DNA of 31,476 bases from CAXXFQ01 sp963674475 (GCA_963674475.2 CAXXFQ010000010.1:1-31476); one strand, 5' to 3'; counted from the stretch's first letter, positions 1-9,281 are shown. Translations and numbers: made by a program. The notes: generated from the letters alone by a model not told the origin.

Positions 1-181
1 TAATCCACATGAAGCAAAACCGGGCAACTTCTTCAGTCCAGATATAGCGGGGAATAATTCCTGTATAACGTGATAACACCTGCATCGCGACCGAATAATT
101 AATATCCCCATCAGGAGGGTAATGAGTACTTGAAGGAATCTATACAGGCTTGTGAGAAAAATTCTCATCGATTAGAGATTG

Positions 182-222
182 AAAAAGTGGGTACGGAAAA
201 TGTTGATGTTCCCAATACCCAC
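182..222 (-). terminator. Rho-independent terminator after the TRAP receptor gene
   Basis: Read on the minus strand, 7-bp arms GTGGGTA and TACCCAC (plus positions 216-222 and 187-193) close a 22-nt loop and are followed directly by five T. It lies 18 nt beyond the TAG stop at 241-243. The remaining sequence from 1 to 181 shows no convincing gene; a well-placed AGGAGGGTAATG near 115-125 opens only a three-codon frame. Confidence 0.6.
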
Positions 223-240
223 CTCTCAATCAGGAGAAAA

Positions 241-1232
241 CTATTGGATCGCGTTGATGCGTTCTAACACGGCTGATGCGCCAATTTCCTCAGCATAAGC
301 CTTCTTGACAGGTTCTGCGAGTTCCAGAAGTTTCTCGCGTTCGGTAAAAGGATGGACCTTGATCTTCCCTTCCTCAACCATCTTGTCGAGTTTGGCCTGA
401 TCTTCGGAGGATTCGATCTGGCGTCCGTATGCTCCGGCTTCTTTCCCGGCTTTGACGATCGCATCCTGCAGCTCCTTGGGCAGGCGTTTAAAAGGTTTTG
501 CCACTGAAGCACAGAGGCGTACGGTGATCGCATGCTGTGTAATGCCGATTTCCGGTCCCACTTCGTAGAACTTCATCTGCAACATGTCCGGCAGCTTCAT
601 TTTCTGCCGCGTCGATCACCCGTTTGAATCGCATTGTAAACCTCAGCGTACGCAATAACCGTCGGAGCTGCTCCAATTGCATCAAAAATCCGGTTTGAAT
701 CGGCGCCCCCATCACTCGAATCGGCAGATCTTTCAGCTCTGACATATTGGTCACAGGCTTGTTCACGATCAGATTCCGAACGCCGCCGCCGGCATAACCA
801 ATCAGCATGACATCAGCTTTCTCCAGGACTTCATCAGCGATTGGCTGGAGCGCATCGCTATCAAGGACTTTATTCCAATGATCGAGATCCCGGAATAAAA
901 ACGGCATGTCCATCAAGGGAGCGGCCTTTGAAAAGGTAGACATATGGGAAGGAGCAACCACAGCGTAGTCCACAGAAATGCCTTGACTCATATACGCAAA
1001 GAAGTCTTTTTCAAGGCCCAATTCACTATTGCGATGCAGAATGAATTCGATCTCTCCATCATAGTACTGTTTCAACCAATTCCTGGAATTTCAGCATCGT
1101 TCTGTTGAATGCGTGATCATCATCAAACTGAGATGCTCCATGCAGAACAATTTTGTCCGCAGCACTGGCAGGAACAACCATCAACAGACTCAATGCTAAC
1201 ACCATAAGACCCTTACACATTTTGTGACACAT
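241..1232 (-). pseudogene. TRAP transporter solute receptor (DctP family), four frameshifts
   Basis: This is a periplasmic substrate receptor of a TRAP transporter and a clear paralogue of the receptor at 4047-5037. The start at 1232 follows an AGGAGG site and gives a Sec signal peptide (hydrophobic core LMVLALSLLMVV, then ASAADK). The reconstructed length is about 330 aa, against 329 for the paralogue. Conserved blocks run throughout: GGGVRNLIVNKP, DHWNKVLD, QMKFYEVGPEIGITQHAITV. The reading frame breaks near 1072 (one extra base), 683 (five T where six are expected for GFFDA), 634 (two bases missing before VIDAAENE) and 588 (one extra base). There is no nonsense substitution between breaks, so sequencing error is possible, but four indels in one gene could also be real decay. 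No permease genes adjoin it; it lies downstream of the SDR gene on the same strand. Confidence 0.8.
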
Positions 1233-1421
1233 AACATACTCCTCCTCTAAAAAAGATGAATAGTTTGGTGAAGGTTAAAGACCTGAAACACCACCAAGTG
1301 TATAGTTAAACACAAAGGAATCTGTCAAGAAAAAATATCACCATTCAAACATTGAAATATTAATTGCATGGGAGGAGATTCCCTGTCTGTCAGGTGAATT
1401 CGCGCTGTTTAGCGATGGTAT

Positions 1422-1433
1422 TTTGTATACAAA
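1422..1433. promoter_or_regulatory. Perfect palindrome TTTGTATACAAA, GntR-type operator candidate
   Basis: The 12-bp palindrome TTTGTATACAAA lies about 190 nt upstream of the minus-strand TRAP receptor. Its TTGTATACAA core fits the TNGTNNNACNA pattern of FadR-subfamily GntR regulators. No GntR gene is present in the window, so this is a sequence match only. Confidence 0.3.
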
Positions 1434-1515
1434 TTTTCTCTTTTCACTAATATGATAATTTTGCCGGCCTCCAGTAACTCTCATCAGCTTTTCTCGACTT
1501 CACGAGGATATGATG

Positions 1516-1549
1516 AGACTCCCGAAGCCAGGCTTGACTTCGGGAGTCT
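1516..1549 (-). terminator. 12-bp perfect hairpin just after the SDR gene
   Basis: Arms AGACTCCCGAAG and CTTCGGGAGTCT pair perfectly around a 10-nt loop, 5 nt past the SDR stop codon. No T-run follows, so it may be a weak terminator or an RNA-stabilising structure between the SDR and the TRAP receptor. The rest of 1233-1554 is AT-rich and has no gene. Confidence 0.5.
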
Positions 1550-1554
1550 GAGAA

Positions 1555-2331
1555 CTAGGCGAACCAGAGGCCGCCGTTAATGTTGATGACTTCTCCGGTG
1601 ATGAATGCTCCGCCGTCGCCGCACAGCAGCAGAGCCGCCGCCGCCATGTCGTCAGCCGTTCCGTTGCATTGCAAGAGTGTTCTTTGCGCGACTGCCCGTA
1701 AATTTTCTTCGGTATTATGGCGGACATGAAAATCGGTTTCAATCACACCGGGAGCAATGGCATTGACCCTGATCTGCGGAGCAAGTTCTCTGGCGAGCCC
1801 TACTGTGAAGGTGTGGATGGCGCCCTTCGTCGCGGCATAGAGGGTTGCGCCGATTGCGCCGCCGTTATGCACGGCGATCGACCCCAGGTTGACGATTGAA
1901 GGCTTTGTGCCTTTTCTCAACAAGGGAATCGCTGTCCGCGTAGAATACAACGCGGTATGAATATTGGTTCGCAGAACCGTTTCGATGAGATCATCGGGAA
2001 GATCTTCGATATTACAGCGTTTCACCATGTCCCCGGCATTATTGATTAAAATATCAAGCGATCCCCAACGTGCTTCAACGTGCGCAAAGAGCTTTTGGGT
2101 CGCGGCGGAATCTGTCAAATCAGCTCCGGCAGCCCAGGCCTTTCCTCCGTTCTCGAGAATCGTCTCAACCACCTGTTCGGCTTTCTCCTTGCTTGAATGA
2201 TAGTGGACAAGCACTTCAGCCCCCATTCCGGCAAGGGCCTCGGCAATCGAGCGGCCAATTCCACGGCCGGCTCCAGTTACAACTGCCCGTCTGTTCTGTA
2301 AACCAAAGTAGCGTTCAGCGATATTCTGCAT
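1555..2331 (-). CDS. SDR-family NAD(P)-dependent oxidoreductase
   Basis: A 258-aa classical short-chain dehydrogenase/reductase, intact. The Rossmann dinucleotide-binding motif TGAGRGIG lies near residue 19, the NNAG motif near 96, and the catalytic Ser and YxxxK in GATLYAATKGA around 150-165. PGVIETDF follows the active site, and the C-terminal GEVININGGLWFA is typical of FabG-like and sugar- or acid-alcohol dehydrogenases. The start is supported by AGGAGG 7 nt upstream. It is transcribed away from the LacI gene, so both share the 2332-2756 intergenic region. The cofactor and substrate cannot be read from the sequence; the context suggests oxidation of a hydroxyl group on the compound taken up by the neighbouring TRAP system. 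Confidence 0.9.
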   Translation of the reverse strand: MQNIAERYFGLQNRRAVVTGAGRGIGRSIAEALAGMGAEVLVHYHSSKEKAEQVVETILENGGKAWAAGADLTDSAATQKLFAHVEARWGSLDILINNAGDMVKRCNIEDLPDDLIETVLRTNIHTALYSTRTAIPLLRKGTKPSIVNLGSIAVHNGGAIGATLYAATKGAIHTFTVGLARELAPQIRVNAIAPGVIETDFHVRHNTEENLRAVAQRTLLQCNGTADDMAAAALLLCGDGGAFITGEVININGGLWFA

Positions 2332-2370
2332 GATATTAACCTCCTGAAAAATTATTGATTGGCATGTTCA

Positions 2371-2390
2371 AGATCGTTTGAACGATCTTC
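2371..2390. promoter_or_regulatory. Operator-like palindrome AAGATCGTTTGAACGATCTT
   Basis: Perfect 9-bp arms AAGATCGTT and AACGATCTT surround a TG centre, flanked further out by CATGT and ACATG, which also pair. It lies 40 nt upstream of the SDR start in the SDR-LacI intergenic region. It is either an operator for a dimeric repressor or a leader hairpin in the SDR mRNA. Confidence 0.5.
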
Positions 2391-2565
2391 ACATGGCATG
2401 ATGCGGTCAAGAAAATAATGCATATAGAGTATTAATTGTTTATTAAATATCGCGTTTTGGCATGTGTTACACAGGGCGTAAAAATTACATGTCATGAGGT
2501 TTTATTTGATATTAGAGGTTTTGTGGGAATGTTGACACTGTCGTGCATTATTGAAGGTGACAAAC

Positions 2566-2690
2566 AAATGTCGGCAGTAGATATCAAATTATTAGTAAAT
2601 AATATTTAAGAGATATTAAAAATCTTGACATAAAAAACGAAACTCCATTAATGTTATCTGCTGGTATTTGTTGCCGCCTTCCGACAACAT
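2566..2690 (+). promoter_or_regulatory. Promoter and operator block of the LacI gene
   Basis: A TTGACA hexamer (2625-2630) is followed at 18 nt by TAATGT. The stretch 2614-2655 is largely repeated at 3928-3970 in front of the TRAP operon, including AATCTTGACATAAA, then AACGAA, then ATGTT at identical spacing. TGTCGGCAG occurs at 2569-2577 and its near-complement CTTCCGACA near 2678; both have the central CG pseudo-palindrome TGYCGRCA common in LacI-family operators. Autoregulation is inferred. Confidence 0.5.
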
Positions 2691-2756
2691 TTCCCTAAAA
2701 ACACCTCTGACTTTATTCGAAAAGCTGCTGATTTTTTACACGAAAAGAGAGAAACG

Positions 2757-3831
2757 ATGATTAAAAAACCTACGACCAAGGATGTTGCGGATTTAGCCGG
2801 AGTCTCTCAGGCAACCGTTTCAATGATCTTAAACAACAAAAAGAATGTTTCATTTGCCGATAAGACCATAGAAAAAGTTCTTCAGGCCGCCCGCCAACTC
2901 AATTATAACATTCCATCGCAGAACAGGACATTGCAGGGCAGCCCCAAGAAGCTTATCACTCTGTTTACGGCCACCATGAGTAATCCCTATTACCCGATGT
3001 TGAATCAGGTGATCGAAGAAACCGCGATCCCCAGGGGCTATAACATTTTAGTCTGCAATATTCACCGAAGCGCCGAGCTTGAAAAATATTACCTGGAGTA
3101 CGTGACCGAGAATGAGATTGCGGGAATCGTCTACACCTTCACCCCGTCATTTCCCGGCGAGCTGAAACGAATCGCTGAATCGAGGCCGGTGGTGGTGATC
3201 GGTGAAAAAGACGACCGGCTGGACGTTGATACTGTTGGTCTGAATAGTTATAAATCCGGCATGTTGGTCGCAGAACACTTGCTGGCGTTAGGGCACACTC
3301 AGATCGCGTTTATTAGCTCACCGATCGAAAATAATATGACCTTAACCCGCAGGCAGCGATATCAGGGTATTCTTGGGAAACTCAAAGAGCATGGACTCGA
3401 AAAAAAATCTTCGGGTGAAGTCTTCCATCAAAGAAACTGAGCTTCCCAATAGTATTTATGAAATTCAGGCAGGCTATACCTTGACCGTCGAATTGTTGGA
3501 GAAGGACGCTGTCACGGCGATTGTCGGAGTGAACGACATGACGGCGTGCGGCATCATGTCGGCTCTCAGAGATAAAGGCTATCAGATTCCCCAGCAGATC
3601 TCTGTCTGCGGGTTTGACAATATTTTTGTCTCGTCCATCGCCCACCCTAAATTGACCACGATCGATCATTGCATTCCTCACAGGGCTAAGACAGCTATTG
3701 ATATCTTAATCGAAAAGATCGAACACCTCCATGCTCCGGTTCCCTCTGCTCCTATCAATAATTCAGGCATTTATAAAATAGAGTATGCCCCACAGCTTAT
3801 TATCAGAGAGTCTACCGGCCCCTGTCCGTAA
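2757..3831 (+). CDS. LacI-family transcriptional regulator (one frameshift)
   Basis: DNA-binding repressor of about 357 aa. The N-terminal helix-turn-helix and hinge are clear (TTKDVADLAGVSQATVSMIL at residues 5-24, then the hinge near 50). They are followed by a periplasmic-binding-protein-like effector domain: SNPYYPMLNQVIEE, AEHLLALGHTQIAFI, VGVNDMTACGIMSAL, then ISVCGFDN. The frame shifts by one base in a run of eight A at 3400-3407, where seven would restore HGLEKK into LRVKSSIKE; this looks like a homopolymer error. It is divergent from the SDR gene and directly upstream of the TRAP operon, and the duplicated promoter block with TGTCGGCAG motifs suggests that it controls both itself and that operon. 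The effector is unknown. Confidence 0.88.
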
Positions 3832-3895
3832 TAAGTCGTCACGTGTCTTCAGTGACCGATCGAAGTCGCAGAAAAGGTATATCTAAGCTTTTATG

Positions 3896-3919
3896 ATCGC
3901 GTCTTTTATTAAACGCGAT
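3896..3919 (+). terminator. Short hairpin after the LacI gene
   Basis: Arms ATCGCGT and ACGCGAT pair perfectly around a 10-nt AT-rich loop, between the LacI stop and the TRAP promoter. AT-rich sequence follows but no pure T-run, so terminator function is tentative. Confidence 0.35.
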
Positions 3920-3926
3920 TAAATAT

Positions 3927-4003
3927 TTATTAAAAAATCTTGACATAAAGAACGAATTTCTTGCAATGTTGCTGTTGTCATCAATTGCTGCTTGTCGGCA
4001 GCG
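3927..4003 (+). promoter_or_regulatory. TRAP operon promoter with repeated block and TGTCGGCAG site
   Basis: TTGACA at 3940-3945 sits in a block that repeats the one upstream of the LacI gene (AATCTTGACATAAA, AACGAA, ATGTT, same spacing). The exact 9-mer TGTCGGCAG recurs at 3993-4001, about 45 nt before the receptor start codon. A LacI-family operator overlapping the transcription start is the simplest reading. Confidence 0.5.
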
Positions 4004-4046
4004 TCTTCTCACATTTACCAAATTTATTCATCTCAGGAGGGTCATT

Positions 4047-5037
4047 ATGAAAAAGTTTGTCATTAGCCTCACTATCGTAAGTCTCACACTGTTCCTGCTT
4101 GTGTCATTGTCAGCCTCTGCGGCCGAGAAAATTACACTTGTCGGCAGTACGATGTTGCCGAAAGAGCATGTGTATTACCGGGTGCTGGAAAAATTCAGTG
4201 AAGCCGTGAAAGCCAATTACGACGGCCCACTGGAAATCGAACTGCATCATTCTGCGGATATTGGGACTGAAAAAGATGCTTTTGAATATATGATGCAAGG
4301 CGTTTCGATTGACTTTAGTATTATTTCACCGGCCTGGATGGCAACCTGGGATAAGGCTGCGCCATTTATGGATGCGCAATTTCTGTTTTCCAGTATCGAC
4401 CATTGGAATAAAAGTTTGGACGCAGGCGTTTTCGAGCCGATCGCGGAAAATATCCGCAAAAAAGGCGTACGCTTTGTCGGCTATGGCGGCGGCGGTGTGC
4501 GGAACCTGATCCTGAACAAGCCGATCTATAAAACTGAGGAACTGCCGAGTGTAGAAATGCGGGTCCAGGGGCTCTCCCCTGGCGCAAAAAGTCTTCAGCG
4601 CGACCGGAATTCAGGCAACTCCGATGGATTACATGGAAGTCTATAATGCCATTAAAACCGGTGTCCTGGATGGCCTTGAAAACGAACCGGCCGGTATGTC
4701 GCAGATGAAGTTCTATGAAGTTGCCCCGTATTACATCATGACCCGCCACGCCATCACTGTTCGCGTCCTGTGTTTTAGTGAATCACGCTTCCAAAGTTTC
4801 CCGAAAGAACTGCAAGAGGCCATATTAAAGGCCGGTCCGATTGCCGCCAAATTTCATCGTGAAACCGAATACGCTGAAGGTGAAGGCATCCTGAAAGGAC
4901 TGGTCGACGAGGGAAAACTCACGGTAATCGAATTTGATAATACCGAGATGAGAAATAAAGCGCTCCCGGTGGTGGAAGAATATGCCAAAGAAGTCGGAGC
5001 GGGAGACATTCTGGAGAAGATCAAGAGTATTCAATAA
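4047..5037 (+). CDS. TRAP transporter solute-binding protein, DctP family (one frameshift)
   Basis: Periplasmic receptor that delivers an organic acid to the DctQ-DctM permease. The start at 4047 follows CAGGAGGGTCATT and gives a signal peptide (KKFVISLTIVSLTLFLLVSL, then SASAAEK). Mature-domain blocks include GTEKDAFEYMMQGVSIDF, DHWNKSLD, GGGGVRNLILNKP and, after the break, TPMDYMEVYNAIKTGVLDG and ENEPAGMSQMKFYEV. One extra base near 4567-4577 shifts the frame after MRVQG; restoring it gives SPLAQKVFSATGIQ and a 329-aa protein. It is first in the operon with the two permeases and CoA-handling enzymes. The ligand is not identifiable by motif; an Arg in the RVQG block is the usual carboxylate-binding position in this family. 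Confidence 0.88.
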
Positions 5038-5088
5038 GGAATTTCAACTCCGGATATTTGTGTTTTATATCTCTTCGATGATGCGAGG

Positions 5089-5116
5089 TGGGCAGGCAGA
5101 GTTCTCTGACTGCCCA
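5089..5116 (+). promoter_or_regulatory. Intercistronic hairpin between receptor and permease
   Basis: Outer arms TGGGCAG and CTGCCCA plus inner arms CAGA and TCTG, separated by one G-A mismatch and a GTTC tetraloop, form a compact stem in the 112-nt gap. Such hairpins between binding-protein and permease genes commonly protect the upstream mRNA and raise receptor levels over permease. Role inferred. Confidence 0.45.
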
Positions 5117-5149
5117 TCCTGTATTATCGCACATGAGAGAGGAAGTCAC

Positions 5150-5647
5150 GTGATACTTCGAATCATTGACGCGTATGCGACCCTGTTGAACAAACTCATG
5201 GTACTGCTGATGTATGTGCTTCTTTTGGCGGTGACGATCCAAGTCATGGGTAGATATATTCCCTTTATCCCCCGGTACCTGTGGCCTCTTGAGGTGACGA
5301 ATTTTGCGCTGATCTGGCTGATTTTTATCGGTTCGATCCTGGGAATCAAAGAAAGAAAGCATTTTTTTGTCGATCTGTTTCCTGACTGTTCGCCTGCCAT
5401 GGATAAATTTCTCAAAATTTTATATTACGTGGTAGTGTATGTTGTCTGTTTCATCTTTGTAGTCTTTGGCTATGAATATTTCACAAAATGGGGCCTGATC
5501 CAGACATCCGACCTGACTGGCTTAAATCTGGGTTTTATCTATTTTTCCGTCCCCTTCGCAGGGATCTCCTGGCTGATTTTTCTCACGGCCGATCTGTATA
5601 AAGAATTTTTTCTCAACTCTAAAAATTCAACGCATGTACGAGGATAA
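5150..5647 (+). CDS. TRAP transporter small permease (DctQ family)
   Basis: A 165-aa membrane protein with four hydrophobic segments: residues about 14-35 (LMVLLMYVLLLAVTIQVMG), 48-66 (FALIWLIFIGSILGI), 88-108 (ILYYVVVYVVCFIFVVFGY) and 128-150 (FIYFSVPFAGISWLIFL). It has the family landmarks VMGRY after the first helix, a Glu-containing second helix (WPLEVTNFALIW) and IKERKHFFVD. It forms the membrane complex with DctM. A GTG start at 5150 behind AGAGGAAG is chosen, because the longer upstream frame runs back through the receptor gene and the hairpin. It ends 3 nt before the large permease. Confidence 0.88.
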   Translation: MILRIIDAYATLLNKLMVLLMYVLLLAVTIQVMGRYIPFIPRYLWPLEVTNFALIWLIFIGSILGIKERKHFFVDLFPDCSPAMDKFLKILYYVVVYVVCFIFVVFGYEYFTKWGLIQTSDLTGLNLGFIYFSVPFAGISWLIFLTADLYKEFFLNSKNSTHVRG

Positions 5648-5650
5648 ACT

Positions 5651-6929
5651 ATGACTCCGGCACTCATTGCTATTTTTCTGTTTGTCGCGCTTATCGGACT
5701 CATCATACTTCGCGTTCCTGTGAGTTTTTCACTGGCCTTTGCGGGTGATACCGATTCTGCTGCTTTTCCCACGGGTTACGCCTGTGATGCTCTTACACCG
5801 CATGATGATGCAATACGGATCGTTTATTCTCCTTTCGATCCCCTTCTTTCTCCTGGCAGCTAATATTATGAATCAGGCGGGAATTACGAACAAGCTGATC
5901 CGTTTTTCTCGCTCGATTGTAGGCTCGTTGCCTGGCGGACTGGGACACGTTAATGTGTTCGTCAGTATGCTGTTTGCCGGAATTTCCGGCTCATCGAATG
6001 CCGATGCAGCCGGGATTGGCGGCGTGTTGATCCCGGCCATGATCGAAGAAGGCTATGATAAAAACTTTACTGTCGCCGTCACAGCCTGCTCGGCAGTCAT
6101 GGGCGTGATCATTCCGCCAAGCATTACCATGGTCGTCTGGGGCGGGGTGATGAGCACCTCGGTCTCCGGGCTCTTTTTAGCCGGCTTTATTCCAGGGGTC
6201 ATGATCGCAGGATTTCAAATGGTCCTGGTCTTGTTGTTTGCCTGGAAACGGAAATATCCCACGACATCCCAATTTGCCTGGAAAGAGGTGGCGGTCAGTT
6301 TTAAAGATTCTATTCTGGCTCTGTTTACGCCGTTAATCATTGTCGGCGGCATTGTCGGCGGGTTTTTTACCCCTACCGAGGCCTCACTCATCGCCGTGCT
6401 GTATTCGCTGATCCTGGGGATGTTTATTATTCGCACCTTGCCGTTTCGGCAAATTTCTCCTCTGCTTCTCCAAACGGCGAAACTTTCCTCTATTGTCCTG
6501 TTTGCCGTCGGAACAGCCTCCATTTACGCCTGGGTTCTGGCCTATTTCAAAATCCCACAATTCCTCGTGAATGCGATCGGGTCACTCACCACGTCGCCGA
6601 CGCTCATGTTGTTTATTTTTGTCATGATCTTTCTCATTGTCGGGACATTTATGGATGCGGTTCCCGCGATTGTTATCTTAGGACCGCTTTTTAAGCCGCT
6701 CGCAGAGTTTGTCGGCATCCATCCCCTGCACTTCGCCATTGTTGGTGTGATTTCTCTAGCCTTTGGCCTGGTCACGCCGCCCTATGGACTCTGCTTGTTG
6801 ATCGCCAGCGAAATCGCCGGAATCAACTGCATGCGTGCTATCAAAGAGGTTGGACTTTTTCTTCTGGTAATCGCTGCTGGTATTGGTTCTTATTATCGTG
6901 TTTCCTGGGATTACGCTCTGGATTCCTAA
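5651..6929 (+). CDS. TRAP transporter large permease (DctM family, one frameshift)
   Basis: Integral-membrane translocation subunit, about 425 aa and 11-12 hydrophobic helices, the usual DctM size. Landmarks are the N-terminal VPVSFSLAFA, SIPFFLLAANIMNQAG, FAGISGSSNADAAGIGGVLIPAM, VIIPPSITMVVWGGVM, GGFFTPTEAS, GTFMDAVPAIVILGPLFKP and FGLVTPPYGLCLLI. The frame breaks once near 5743-5745 in a GGG run; with two G the protein reads LAFAVIPILLLFPRVTP without loss. Every downstream signature is intact. It is the third gene of the operon, 37 nt upstream of the CoA-transferase. Transport is expected to be driven by a cation gradient, as in all TRAP systems. Confidence 0.9.
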
Positions 6930-6966
6930 GCTGTTTATGCCAAATCTGTTTTAAGGATGGTCACTC

Positions 6967-8494
6967 ATGAGGAATAAAGTTGTTAGCGCAGAAGACGTGA
7001 TGCGAGTCATCAGAGATCGGGATTGTATCGCGATTCAAGGATCGGGCGGAGGGGTCGGCGAGCCTACCCGTCTGATTAAAGCCCTCGGAGAACATTTCCG
7101 GCAGCACAAGAGTCCCCAAAATCTCACGCTCTGTCATTCAACCGGCATTGGCGATCAGCAAGGAAGCGGTATCGATCTCCTCGCCCTTCCGGGATTAGTA
7201 CGGCGAGATATTGCCGGGCATCTTGGCATGGCCCCCAAAATGGGACAAATGATCCTGAATAATGAGCTGGAAGCCTATAATTTTCCACAAGGCGTGCTGT
7301 CGCGTATGTATAGTGCCGTCGCTGCCAAAAAACCCGGAGTCATCACGAAAGTCGGTTTACACACCTATGTCGATCCCCGCATCGAGGGGGGCAAAGTTAA
7401 CGAGATTACCAACGAAGATCTGGTAAAAATTCTGGAGCTTGAAGGAGAGGAATGGCTCTTCTTTCCGCGTTTTTCATTTTGATGTCGCCTTTGTCAAAGG
7501 CACGACCGCCGACACCAAAGGCAACATCAGTTCTGAGGAAGAAGGGGCTTTCCTGGAAGCCTTGTCGATCGCGCAGGCCGCCAGAAACTGCGGCGGGATC
7601 GTGATCGCGCAGGTTAAATATCTGGCGCAAGCCGGAACGTTGAATCCTCAGCATGTCAAAATTCCGGGAATCTATGTGGATTATGTCGTGGTTGACGAAC
7701 AACAGACCCAAACCTGTCTGGATGTCTATAATCCGGCCTACTGCGGCCACGTCAAAGTTCCGCAAGAACGCCTGAAAACTCTGCCCTTAGATGCTAAAAA
7801 AGTGATCGCGCGGCGCGCGGCTCAGGAGATTGAAAGCGGGGCGGTGGTCAATCTCGGCTTTGGGATTCCGTCGAATATCGTTCCGGTCGCTATTGAGGAA
7901 GGACGCATAGATGACTTTACCCTCACCGTCGAGCAAGGAGCGATCGGCGGCATGCCGGTAGGAGGCGTGATTTTTGGTGTCGCGAACAACCCGGAAGCGA
8001 TTATTCCAATGGATGCCCAATTTCATTTTTATGACGGCGGTGGGCTGGATGTGGCGTTTTTAGGGGTCGCGCAAATTGATGCCGACGGGAACGTCAATTC
8101 CAGCAAAGTCGGTAAAAACATGCTGGCCGGCTGCGGCGGATTTATTGATATTACCCAAAACGCCAAACAAGTCGTCTTTTGCGGGACTTTCAGCGCGAAA
8201 GGTTTTCGTTGTGAGGTGGGGGACGGACGCCTGACGATCCGGCAGGAAGGCGCGGTGCAAAAATTCGTCAAAGAGGTCAATCAAATCACCTTTAGCGGAC
8301 AATATGCCCGTTCTCTTCAACAACCGGTACTCTATGTCACAGAGCGCGCCGTGTTCCACTTGACCGACCAGGGGGTCGAGTTGACTGAAATCGCTCCGGG
8401 CATCGACCTTGAACAAGATATTTTGTCACTCATGGAGTTCCACCCGATTCTCGCGGCAAATATCAAAGTAATGGATGCAAAGCTCTTCATCTGA
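6967..8494 (+). CDS. Acyl-CoA:carboxylate CoA-transferase, fused alpha-beta type (one frameshift)
   Basis: Family I CoA-transferase of about 508 aa with both halves in one chain, as in YdiF and propionate CoA-transferase. It moves CoA from a donor thioester such as acetyl-CoA to a free acid. The first half begins with KVVSAEDVMRVIRDRDCIAIQGSGGG and has KGTTADTKGNIS; the second has GAVVNLGFGIPSNI, then TVEQGAIGGMPVGG near residue 322, whose Glu is the predicted catalytic residue that forms the glutamyl-CoA intermediate. One extra base near 7455-7475 shifts the frame between EGEEWLFF and FHFDVAFVKG. The start at 6967 has AAGGA 9 nt upstream. Its position after the TRAP genes suggests activation of the imported acid. 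Confidence 0.9.
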
Positions 8495-8504
8495 AGGGGG
8501 AAAT

Positions 8505-9281
8505 ATGAAAACCAGGGCCACACTAAGCTACCAGGAGTACATCGCCTATATCAGCTTTGAGACAGACCCGCCCGAAAAACCACCGACGCTGGACTATGAG
8601 GTGTTGGACGAACTTGAACGCCATCTCAGAGACATACGCGCAACGCGAGACCAGCTTGATGCCGTCGTTGTGCAAAGCCATTCTCCGAAATACTTTGTTG
8701 TGGGCGCTAATTTACAGGCATTGAAACAGATCGATAAGGATTCCATCATTCCATGGGTCCGTCGAGGACATGAGGTGTTTAATGCCCTGGAGGAGCTGCC
8801 CTTGCCGGTGATTGCCAAAATTAGCGGCTACGCCCTTGGAGGCGGGCTTGAATTAGCCATGGCCTGCGATTTTATTTTGAGTTCGATACAGGCTTCATTC
8901 GGACAACCAGAGACCGGATTGGGTTTCATTCCGGGTTGGGGCGGAAGTTACCGACTGCCTCGACGAATCGGAGAAAGCAAAGCCAAAGAACTCATCTACA
9001 CCGGCAAGATTCTTTCTGCGAAAGACGCCTACCAAATGGGCATCACGAATTTTGTCGGCAGTGAGGAAGAGCTTGAAAACTATCTCGCCTCCACGCTCAA
9101 GACCATTGCAAAAAATAGCCGAATTGCCAATTCAGCGGTCAAGGGCATCATAAAGAACAGCCAAACGTCAACGCTGCAAACAAGCTGTTATGAAGAAAGT
9201 ATGGCCTCAAGTGTCTGCCTGGCCTCCGGCGACACCCAGGAACGTCTTGGAGCATTCTTTCAAAAACGCGCCAAGCACTGA
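8505..9281 (+). CDS. Enoyl-CoA hydratase/isomerase (crotonase family)
   Basis: A 258-aa crotonase-fold enzyme, intact. The oxyanion-hole region (KYFVVGANLQAL, then ISGYALGGGLELAMACDF) and the second active-site loop (FGQPETGLGFIPGWGG) keep both glutamates used by hydratases, one in GGGLE and one in QPET. It should hydrate a 2,3-unsaturated acyl-CoA, or isomerise it. ATG at 8505 behind GAAGGGGGAAAT is preferred; the longer frame overlaps the CoA-transferase end. It follows that gene by 10 nt and ends the operon before a strong hairpin. The pairing fits a pathway in which the imported acid is activated and then hydrated. Confidence 0.92.
   Translation: MKTRATLSYQEYIAYISFETDPPEKPPTLDYEVLDELERHLRDIRATRDQLDAVVVQSHSPKYFVVGANLQALKQIDKDSIIPWVRRGHEVFNALEELPLPVIAKISGYALGGGLELAMACDFILSSIQASFGQPETGLGFIPGWGGSYRLPRRIGESKAKELIYTGKILSAKDAYQMGITNFVGSEEELENYLASTLKTIAKNSRIANSAVKGIIKNSQTSTLQTSCYEESMASSVCLASGDTQERLGAFFQKRAKH

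Noticed and set aside
115..240. AGGAGGGTAATG start near the left edge
   Set aside because: The frame stops after three codons, and a shifted frame of about 45 codons matches nothing I recognise.
4982..5149. Longer N-terminus for the TRAP small permease
   Set aside because: It would include the receptor end and the intercistronic hairpin; the GTG at 5150 with its ribosome site gives the usual DctQ length.
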